Below are positions 8,756 to 18,000 of a stretch of DNA of 64,000 nt, in pieces (the stretch's first letter is position 1; each line of letters starts with the position of its first letter). This stretch comes from Phycisphaeraceae bacterium. GTDB taxonomy: Bacteria; Planctomycetota; Phycisphaerae; Phycisphaerales; UBA1924. The notes below the pieces were generated by a model. The model was not told the origin of the DNA. It saw nothing but the letters and a program-made list of their open reading frames with translations, and did not search any database. The position numbers and the translations under genes were made by a program. The stretch lies in contig JAHBXK010000001.1 in NCBI GenBank assembly GCA_019636535.1, forward strand, positions 248,001 to 312,000. Direction: 5' to 3'.

Positions 8756-10102
8756 ATGCCGACCGTTCATCCGTTCGCAGCGTTGCGGTACAACGATCAC
8801 GACCTGAGCAAGGTCGTTGCGCCGCCCTACGACGTGCTGAGCGAAGCCGCAAAGTCACAATTGCTCGAGCGCAGCAGGCAGAACATCGTCGCCGTGGATC
8901 TGCCGCACACGCCGCCCAAGGAACGCGGCCCCGATGAGGTCTATCGACAAGCAGGCGAGATCTTTCGGCGATGGAAGACCGACGGCACGCTCGTCCGCGA
9001 GGGAGAGCCAGCGATTTACCTCTACAGGCAACGAGCCGCAAAGCCCGACGGACGAGTCACCGTGCGTTGCGGTGTTTGCTGCTGCATCGATGTCGTCAAA
9101 CTGGGTCCGAGGCCCGGCGGGGGCGTGCTCCCGCACGAGGAGACCTTCAGCGGCCCGAAGGAAGACCGCCTCGCGCTCATGCAAGCCACCCGTGCGCAAC
9201 TCTCACCCATCTTCGGGCTGCACGCGGACGATCAGGCACTTGCTTCACAACTCGCCCGCGATGCCATGTCGAGATTCGCGCCGAGCGCCGAAGCCGACAC
9301 CGATGACGGCGTTCAGCACGAGTCGTGGACGATCACCGATGGGGTGATCATCCGCGCCTATCAGGATGCTCTGCGAAACGAGGACGTCTTCATTGCCGAC
9401 GGCCATCACCGCTACACAACGCAACTGAACTACCTCAGCGAATTGGAGCGGCAGCACGGACCGCTTCCCAACGACCACCCGGCCCGTCGCTGCATGACGG
9501 TGCTGATCGGTATGAACGACCCGGGGTTGGAGATCTGGCCCACGCACCGCGTGCTCGGCGGCATGGCCGACTACTCGTTCGACACGCTCCTGAGCCGAGG
9601 CTCTGCCCACTTTCGACACGAACTCGTCTCAGGCGGGCTGCGAGCACTGGCTGATCGGCTCGAAGCATCGGATGCGACCCCACCAGGTCCGATCGCTCTG
9701 TACGACTATGCGACCGAAACCGGCGCGATCATTCACCCCAACGCGGCCGATCCACTCCGTGAAGCGTTCCCGGATCGCTGCGAGGCATGGCGCAATCTCG
9801 ACGTGGCCTATGTCCAGCACGTCGTGGTCGAGCAACTCTGCCGGCAGGCGCTGAACCGCGGAGAGCCGGTGACATGGACGTTCCCACATACGGTCGCGGA
9901 CGTCGATGCACTCGGCGCGAGGCACGGCCGCAAGACGACGGCTGCTTCCTCAGGCCGGGACGCGCAACTCGCAGTGCTGGTAAAGCCCACGCCGATCCAG
10001 GCCGTTCGCGAGGTCAGCCGAGCAGGCGAACTCATGCCGCAAAAGAGCACGTTCTTCTACCCGAAACTCGCCACCGGCCTGTGGATCAACCCGCTTGAGT
10101 GA
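8756..10102 (+). CDS. DUF1015 family protein
   Basis: Conserved protein of the DUF1015 family, whose members include SbnI-like proteins related to free-serine kinases; the function here is not known. Recognisable family blocks are the N-terminal HPFAALRYNDHDLSKVVAPPYDVL, KEDRLALMQATRAQLSPIFGLH, and IADGHHRYTTQLNYL, the central motif of the family, with a C-terminal QKSTFFYPKLATGLWINPL. The frame begins with TTG-GTG-ATG; I chose ATG at 8756. The product has 448 residues, full length for the family. It diverges from purQ with about 57 bases between the starts and converges on the HscB-like gene. Confidence 0.85.
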   Translation: MPTVHPFAALRYNDHDLSKVVAPPYDVLSEAAKSQLLERSRQNIVAVDLPHTPPKERGPDEVYRQAGEIFRRWKTDGTLVREGEPAIYLYRQRAAKPDGRVTVRCGVCCCIDVVKLGPRPGGGVLPHEETFSGPKEDRLALMQATRAQLSPIFGLHADDQALASQLARDAMSRFAPSAEADTDDGVQHESWTITDGVIIRAYQDALRNEDVFIADGHHRYTTQLNYLSELERQHGPLPNDHPARRCMTVLIGMNDPGLEIWPTHRVLGGMADYSFDTLLSRGSAHFRHELVSGGLRALADRLEASDATPPGPIALYDYATETGAIIHPNAADPLREAFPDRCEAWRNLDVAYVQHVVVEQLCRQALNRGEPVTWTFPHTVADVDALGARHGRKTTAASSGRDAQLAVLVKPTPIQAVREVSRAGELMPQKSTFFYPKLATGLWINPLE

Positions 10103-10135
10103 ATCCATCATGGCCGACCCTGCATGGCCTCACGC

Positions 10136-10669
10136 TCACAGCCCGCCCGATCGTCCTCCATCGAGTTGTTCGATCATGCGTTCGATGTACCGCCAAGCGT
10201 TCAGTTCGCGGCGGATCGCCCGCAGTGCCGCCCGGCTCGGTTGATCGCCAGACGAGCAGCCTTCGCGGAACATCGCCGCAACGCGTGCTTCGTGCCCCGC
10301 GCGGCGGGCCTCGGCCCACACCTCCCATTTGTCGGAAACCGCCCGCGCATCTGATTCCGACGCTGCCTCGATCTCCTCCTCCATCGTCTGCCGGACTTCC
10401 ATCATCTCTTGCAGAAAGCCGTCCGGCAGCGAGCGCTCAGTCTCACGCGTCGGCCCACCCAACAGCAGGAGCAGAGTGTCGGCCCGCGATTCCGGGTGCT
10501 CGATCAGCGCTTTAGCGCGGTTGATCTCTGAGAGCGTCGAATCCCGCTCATCCTCGCTCGCATCTCGCGCATGCACATCCGCCGACCTCACCGCAAACGC
10601 CCGCTGAATCGCGGCAGCGTCGAGATCGAAGCGTCTTTCCAATCCAAGCGAGGCAAAGGGATCGAACAT
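10136..10669 (-). CDS. HscB-like J-domain protein lacking the HPD motif
   Basis: Resembles HscB, the co-chaperone that delivers the Fe-S scaffold IscU to Hsp70 HscA. It opens with MFDPFASLGLERRFDLDAAA, typical of HscB (an F-x-LxGL opening followed by a start of helix I). The middle matches the end of the J domain, SEINRAKALIEHPESRADTLL. The C-terminal part, DGFLQEMMEVRQTMEEEI, fits the three-helix HscB oligomerisation domain. Where HPD should sit, the sequence reads SADVHARDA, so the tripeptide needed to stimulate Hsp70 is not present. ATG at 10669 is used although the frame is open to 10858; the upstream part is Arg-rich and not conserved-looking. No iscS, iscU or hscA is adjacent. It may be a scaffold-binding protein that no longer activates an Hsp70. 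Confidence 0.72.
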   Translation of the reverse strand: MFDPFASLGLERRFDLDAAAIQRAFAVRSADVHARDASEDERDSTLSEINRAKALIEHPESRADTLLLLLGGPTRETERSLPDGFLQEMMEVRQTMEEEIEAASESDARAVSDKWEVWAEARRAGHEARVAAMFREGCSSGDQPSRAALRAIRRELNAWRYIERMIEQLDGGRSGGL

Positions 10670-10693
10670 GGCCTGAGCGTAACCCCGTGCCGG

Positions 10694-10736
10694 CTCGAGG
10701 TGTCTGAACCTCGAGTCCCGGTCCGGGTTGACCCGG
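10694..10736. repeat. Two adjacent perfect inverted repeats in a divergent intergenic region
   Basis: First repeat: CTCGAGGT at 10694-10701 and ACCTCGAG at 10708-10715, 8-bp arms with a 6-base loop. Second: CCGGGT at 10723-10728 and ACCCGG at 10731-10736, with only TG between. They lie between the HscB-like gene (-) and the racemase gene (+). The second overlaps a possible -35 element TTGACC at 10728-10733. They could be operators or a small RNA-level element; nothing in the sequence decides between these. Confidence 0.5.
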
Positions 10737-10838
10737 CGAGTCTGGGGCGACACCATTCCAACGTCGCACCTCCCGGTAACGAGGGGTGCCAACTTCGACT
10801 CCCGACCCGTCGCGGCCCGAACGCCGCCGGAGACCCAA

Positions 10839-11561
10839 GTGGCCAAGCACATCGGCATCGTCGCGGTCAGCCCCGAGGGGTCCGCCCTGTGCTACCGCGA
10901 GATCTTCCGCCACGCCGCGAGGCTCATCGGCGACCACGGGCACCCGCTGGTCTCTCTCCACAACGAGCCTCTCGAGAAGTACGTTGAAGCGGTGCTGCGA
11001 GACGACTGGGAGACCGTCGGCAACATGCTCGCGTCCTCTGCCCGTCTGCTCGCCGCATGCGGAGCCGAATTCTGCATCGTTCCCGACAACCTGATGCAGC
11101 ACGGAATCCACCTCGCCGAGACCATCAGCCCCATCCCGTGGCTGAAAATGACGGATCTGGTCGCCGAACGGGTCAAGTCGGACGGTCGCACCTGTGTCGG
11201 GCTCATTGGCACCAAGCGTGTCATGTACGGCTCAACCTATCAGACGCACCTGGGTCTGAAGGGCGTCCGGGTGGAAATCCCCGCCGAAGACGACGCGGAA
11301 GGCCTCAACGACATCATCTTCCGAGAACTCCTGTACGGTCTGGTGCGGCCGGAAAGCCAAAAGAAGGTCCTGAATGTCGTTTCACGCCTTGCGGATCGCG
11401 GTTGCGAGGGCATAATCTTGGGATGCAGCGAGGCACCGCTGCTGATTTCGCCCGAGAACTGCCCGTTGCCCGTGTACGACGCGACGGACCTCTTGGCGGA
11501 AGAAGCGGTGAGATGCTCGATCGGAGATCGAGCCATGCCCGGGAGGGGCAGAGCGGTCTGA
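10839..11561 (+). CDS. Aspartate/glutamate racemase family protein
   Basis: Cofactor-independent amino-acid racemase fold, two alpha/beta lobes with an active site between them. Family features: IGIVAVSPEGSALCYREIF at the N-terminus, GAEFCIVPDNLMQHG where the first catalytic residue normally lies, CVGLIGTKRVMYGSTYQ, and EGIILGCSEAPLL with the second catalytic cysteine. The first site reads PDNLMQH instead of the canonical C-N-T; a cysteine sits a few residues earlier, so the substrate or reaction may differ. The start is GTG at 10839, preceded by GGAG 6 bases upstream; the longer frame to 10728 has no conserved sequence. The product has 240 residues, normal for the family. The role is unknown: it could serve D-amino acid or maleate/hydantoin-type chemistry. 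Confidence 0.8.
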   Translation: MAKHIGIVAVSPEGSALCYREIFRHAARLIGDHGHPLVSLHNEPLEKYVEAVLRDDWETVGNMLASSARLLAACGAEFCIVPDNLMQHGIHLAETISPIPWLKMTDLVAERVKSDGRTCVGLIGTKRVMYGSTYQTHLGLKGVRVEIPAEDDAEGLNDIIFRELLYGLVRPESQKKVLNVVSRLADRGCEGIILGCSEAPLLISPENCPLPVYDATDLLAEEAVRCSIGDRAMPGRGRAV

Positions 11562-12048
11562 GTGGGATTCAGCGAGCCGACGCGATCCTCTCGTCCGTGC
11601 AAAGGCACGCACACGCACCAGACCGCGCCGCGTCTGATCGTCCGGACACATGACCGACACCCTGTCGGAAGTCGTCAGCGGCCCAACGGCTTGTCGGCCT
11701 CCAGGAGTATCACGACCCAACCAACGCCGCTTTCCAGAATGTCAGCCAGCCCGGACGGGACTACTCGTACCCACGGAAGGCAGGGATTTATTCGGGATCG
11801 ACGTGGTTATCGGAACCACCGAGGAACTTGTTTTGCACGCTGGACGAATCTGGACGCATTCGGTTAGACTGCAAAGGTCGCCGCGGCATGAGTTTGGATG
11901 CACAATCCAGCCGCGCGAACCGGGGAAGCAGGGGAACCTACGCGTCACGCGCACGCCCGGGGGGGCGGGAAGAGAGGTCGGCCACGCCGAGGCTGGTCTT
12001 TGGTCTTGATCCGCAGACGGTCATTTGCTCGGGATACGGGAGCCCACG
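11562..12048. other. Intergenic region upstream of the giant surface protein gene
   Basis: Contains no open frame that looks coding; the short frames here have biased, low-quality translations. It presumably carries the promoter and 5' leader of the gene at 12049. The only clear signal is GGGAG a few bases ahead of the ATG. I did not find a convincing -35/-10 pair. Confidence 0.5.
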
Positions 12049-15000
12049 ATGAAGAACAGATTCTTTGGCCGCGACGACTCCGGCAGCACGTTTCGCAGCC
12101 ATCGGAGCCGAGCGCGCCGGATTGCGGGCGTCAGCGGCCGCGGACGCGGAGTGCGCGACACCGATTTCATCGAGAATCTCGAGGCACGCGTGCTGCTCGC
12201 CGGCGACCACCCCAGCATGCCCATGCCGTGGGTTCCGGGCGTGGGAACGCCGATCACGATCCAGTCGATGCCGGGCACCAAACTCGACGGGCGGGGCGTG
12301 GCGGGCGGCAACCTGCAATCGGCCAGCGACGACGACATGTTCCGCTTCACGATGCCCGGAGCGATGGGCACGAGCGACTTCGTGTCGGTTTTGGTCGACA
12401 CGTTGTTGGGCACAGACAACACGTCACCCCTGAACAGCACCCTGGATTCCTACGTCGAGATCTATAACTCGGCGGGGCAGTTGATCACCAGCGGAGCCAA
12501 TAACGGCGTCATCTCGTCCACACGCCCCGGTGTCGCGACCGACGGCTGGGTCGGCTTCATCGGACAGGCCGGGCAGGACTACTACATCCGCGTCCGTTCA
12601 GAGCAGGGCGCGCTCGCGCCCGGGAAGACCCGCACAGGCACCTACACGGTTCGCGTCGACGCAGCACACCAGTCGATCGCGATCGACACCACCTTCAATC
12701 CGAACCCCGACAAGGGGCTCGACGTCTTCGGAAACGGACTCGCGATGGACGAAGTCCTGTTCCGCCAGGACGAGGCCATCTACCGCATCACCGTTCCGAA
12801 CGACCAGAACTTCCTCAGCCTCGCGACCTTCGGCGCCATCGCCGAGGACTTCACGATGCTGGACACGCACATCTCGATCTACGACGGTCAGGGCAACCTG
12901 ATCATCGCCGACGAGCAGTCCGGCCGACTGACCAACGCCTTCGCCACGATCCCCAGCCAGCCCGGCGCCACGTTCTTCGTCCGCGTCCGCTCCGACGAAT
13001 TGGCGGCCAACCGCCCCTCAACGGGCCAGTTCACGCTGGTCGTCGACATGGCCGCGCTCGCGATCCCGCTCGACCCCGTCACACGAGTCAACGCGACCCG
13101 GCTCGATGCCGTGCTCGGCCCGACAATGAACACCGCGGGCACCGGCTCGCGAATCTTCCAGTTCACGCCCGAGGGCAACGGCCTGGCCTTTGTCACGGTT
13201 CGCGGCGCGCCGGCCCCGTCGCTCATGCTCGGCGCTCTGCCCGACCCCGCCATCACCGTCTACAACGCCAACGGTGGGCTGATCGTCTTCAACGACGACT
13301 TCGCCGGCTCGCTCGACTCGCAGGTCGAGGTCGTCCTGATGGGCGGTCAGACCTACTTCTTCCTTGTTGAGGGATTTGATCGTCCGAACAACGGCGGCTT
13401 CACGATCAACATCGAGGCCCACCACACCTTCGGACCGACGGTGCCGGTCGATGATCACATCAACGACACGCCGCTCAATCTGCTCAACTACGAAAACGCC
13501 ACCCCGATCATCTTCAACGATCCGTTCCGATACACCGACTTCGACGGCAACTTCGTCGATGCGAGTTGGAAGCAACTCGGCGTCGGCCGCGGCCGTCTGC
13601 ACTCCGCCGGTGATACCGACGTCTTCCAGTTCACGCCCCCGCTGAACATGCAGGACTCGTACGCGGGCGACGACGGCAACCAGGGCCGAGCCCTCTATGT
13701 CGGTGGCAACTACGGAACTTCGTTCTACAACGGTTCCGCCTCCGGCCGGCACGATCTCAACCTCGAGAGCATCGGCATCTGGGACGCCGGCCGCTTCTAT
13801 CACTCCGGCCCGGCGGTCGCCATGCCGGGCTCCATCGTCGGCGACATCTTCGCCTTCGCCGAGTGGGATCTGGACGGCAGCGGCCCGAACGTGCCCTTCC
13901 TGGTTGCCGGCGGTGAGTTCGGCATCGTGGACGACATGGGCAACGTCGTCCCGACCAACCTCGCCATCCGAGTCTTCCAGGCGTTCAACCCTCTCAACCC
14001 CGCCTCACCGCGGTGGACATGGGTGCCGCTGGCCGAAACCAACGGACCCGTGTTCGCGCTCACGGTCGGCAATGTGCTGCCCGTCGACTTCCAGGGCATC
14101 GAAGCCCCCGAACTCTACATCGGCGGTCGATTCACGACGATCGCCGGCCAGGCGTCAAGCAACATCGCCGGCCTGTTCTTCACAGGCGCCGGAATCGCGT
14201 TCGCCCCGATGGGCGCGGGCGTCACCGGTATGAACTCCGAAGTTCGCGCCCTGCACGTCTTCGATCCACCTCAGCCGATCGACCCTGACGGCGACGGCAT
14301 GCAGCCGCAGCCGCCGGACGCCCCGGCGGGTCTCTACGTCGGCGGACGCTTCACAACCGCCCCCGGTGTGGCCAACGCCAACAACATCGCTCGCTGGGGC
14401 TTCAACCCCACCACCGCCATGCCCATGCCGGTTGCCCCGTCGTGGCAGGGCTTGGGCCGCACCGCGTACAACACCGGCGTCCTGGGCGTCAACGCCGCCG
14501 ACACCGTGCTCGCGATCTCTTCCATCCCGGTTATCCCACCGGGCGGTGATCAGGCCGTCAACTTCCTCTTCGTGGGTGGCGCACGCGGTGCCGCTGGCGG
14601 TTTCCTCCGCTCGTGGAACGCGGCGGCCCCGGTCAATCAGGCATGGAGCGCAGATCTCGCGTACGGCGGCATTGGCCCCGTCCGTGCCATGCAGTCCTGG
14701 GTTCTCCCCGAGAGCGTCGGTCTCGGCGACGATCCGTTCCTGCTCGTTGCGGGCGGCACCGATACCGCCGGCTTCGTCCAACTATCGGACGGCGTCGCGT
14801 TCGTACCCCTGACCGCGGCCGACTCCGCCGTGCACTCGATGCACACCTTCATCGACAACGAGCCCGGCTTCGTCTCCGGCTCATCGGTCCTCTACATCGG
14901 CGGCTCTTTCACCGAGATCACAACGCTCGCAGGCGATCCGCTCGCGGTCGATCGTCTCGCCAAACTCGACTTTGACAACGAGGGCGACTGGGCACGCATC

Positions 15001-18000
15001 GGCGCCGGCGCCGGCGTCGATGAACTGCGCCAAGGTGCTGCCCCCGCAGCGCTGCCGACGGTCTTCGCCCTCCACTCCTTCAACGACAACATCGGCGGCG
15101 GAGTCCCCGTCGCGGGCCAACCCGCCGTGTGGGACCGCATGGAGCGCCGCGCCAGCCGCGTCCACCTGCGCGTCGTGCCGACGGCCGAGTCGTTCATCAG
15201 CGACATCACGATCACCATCCGCGACTCGAACCTCAACATCGTCTACGGTCCCAACAACACGCTCTCGACAACCACCAACACCGCCCCGGCGGGCGCTTTC
15301 GATCCTGCCCGTCAGGATCAGGGCTTCCTCAACGTCACACCCGAACTCGGCTTCGTCGATCAGTTCACGTTCACCGTCTGGGGCGGCGAGGTCTACTACA
15401 TCGTCATAGGCGGACCCGGCACGGGCCGCTACACCATCGAGTTGATCACCGACGCCATGCCGCCGAAGGATCCGAACAACGGCGACGGCTCTTACCAGGA
15501 CGAGATCAGCCGCATCATCGAGACCCCGGACGGGACGATCCCCGAAGCGTCCAACAACACCAATGTCGTTGTGCTCGATCCGACTCGTGCTGCCCGCGCG
15601 CCGGAACTCAGCGTCAATGCCACCGGTCGCACACGCACGTTCCTCGACCCGACGAACATGCAGAACCCGGCCGCGTTCCACGTTCGCGCGTACGACCGCG
15701 CGCCGTCGGGAATCTCGCGAGTCGTCTTCAACGACCTGCCCATCCTGCACCGCGTCGACGACACCGACATCTACAAGTTCCGCGCCCCGGCCAACGGCTT
15801 CGCTGAGATCCGTCTCGCAACGTTCGGCATCATCAGCGGCTACCAGGAGATCATCTCCATCCCGGGCATGGACCCCGTGCAGATCGTCCGCCAGAAGCAG
15901 TTCAACAGCCCGCTCGACGGTGCGCTCCGCATCTTCAACAACGACTTCGAGCAAGTCGTTTACAACAACGACAACTACGGTGTTCAGGGCTTCGTGCAGG
16001 GCGTTGTCGTCGACCGTCAGGCCGACGGAGAGTTCGATCCCGAGGGCCGGTTCTTCCGCCACCGCGACCCGCGCGTGGTGATCCCCGTGCTGGCCGGTGA
16101 GTCCTATTTCATCCAGGTCGAATCAGGCCAACTCAACACGTGGCTGCGTGACCCGACCCTCGTCGACTGGCGACACGCCATCGGCGCCTACGAAGTGCTC
16201 GTCCGCACCACGCCCAGCCTCAACGGCATCGACGATCACGCCAACAACGCCTTCGACTCCACACCGATCCTGATCGACACGAACACGGGCAACGGCTTCG
16301 TGAACGGTGAGATCCGAAACGTCACAACCGGCGTCTTCCAGAACCCGGACGACGTTGACGCGTTCTACTACATCGCCCCCAACCGTGGCCAAACCTTTGT
16401 CCGCGTTGTCCCGACCGGAACGAACAACAGCCTGCAGGCCAGCGTTGTCGTCATCGACGCGACGACGGGCAACATCGTCGCCCAGGCCGCCGCGGGCGTC
16501 GGACAGACCGCGCAACTCTCGATCTTCCCCGAGCAGGGCGAGCAGTTCATCATTCTGGTCGACGGCGTCGGTACGTCGCAAGGCACCTACCGGCTCGAGA
16601 TCGACGGCCCGGGCATCGTCGACGACCACGCCTCGGAACGCGACTGGCGAAACGCCACGCCGCTTCCGCTCGTGCCCTTCTTCGGCACCGCTACCGCGAC
16701 AGGCGTCATCGAGAACCCGAACGATCAGGACCTCTTCAGGTTCACCGCCGAAAACTACGAGACGGCCTCCGTCAGCGTCACCTCGCTGGACATCACCCTC
16801 AACCCCTTCGTGCAGGTCTTCGAGGTCTCAAGCGACCGTGGCGACAGCACGATGGGCAACCCCGTCTTCCTGCAGATCTCCTTCAACGACAACGGACCGG
16901 GCGGCACCAACAACTCGCTCGCCACGTTCGCAACGACCCCGGGTCGAACGTACTACATCCTCGTCTCGGGCGTCAACCCCAACCTCGACCGCGGTCGCTA
17001 CCAGGTCCAGGTCCAGGTTGCCCCGACCGACGACCACCCGAACTTCACCGACTTCCAGTCGCAGGGCCTCGCCACGACAATCTCGCTGGCCTTCAACCCG
17101 CTCACGCAGGTCGGCACCGGCAACGCGACGGGCAACATCGAGAAGCCCAGCGACGACGACATGTTCCGCTTCACCGCGCCGGCCAACGGCGAGGTCAAGG
17201 TCGTGATCGACACGCCCGCCAGTTCGCTGGTGCCGCGCGTCAATCTCTACGACGCCAACGGCAACCTGCTCGGCTTCGGCCTTCCATCGGGCGGCATGGC
17301 GATGGTGACCTTCACGGGCATCATCCAGAACCAGCAGTACTTCATCCAGGTGCTCCCCAACGACACCATGGCCGACGCCACGGGCACCTACACCGTCGGC
17401 GTCATCACCTCGCCCGTCGACGACCACGCCGACGAGGGCGAGTTCGCGATGGCTACGGTCATCACGCTCAACCCGACCAACGGATTGGGCACGCGCACGG
17501 GCATCATCGTGCCCGAGACGGACACCGATCTCTTCCGCTTCTCGACGCTCGCCGCGGGCTCGACCACGATCCGCGTCACAACGACCGGATCGAGCCTCGC
17601 GCCGCGCATCCGTATCTTCAACTCCGGCTTCACCCAGATCTTCGCGGTCTCCGGCAACGGCGACATCGTGCAGCAGGTGCTGAACGCCGGCGGCGCGGGC
17701 GAGACCTACTACGTCCTGGTCGAGCGCGACATCGGCTCGTCCGGTGCCACAGCCGTCGGTCAGTACCAGATCAGCGTCCAGGGCCAGGTGTCCGGCGGCG
17801 GAGGCCCGGGCCCCGATCCCATCGACGATCACGCCGATGCGGGCGAGTGGAACGCCGCGAGCATCGTCCCGATCGACTCGATCACCGGCCGCGGAAACAA
17901 CACCGGCGTCATCAACTTCATCGGCGACACCGACCTCTTCCGGTTCACCGCCGGTGCTTCCGGCAATGCCAGCGTTCAGATCAACGTGCCGATGGGCGGC

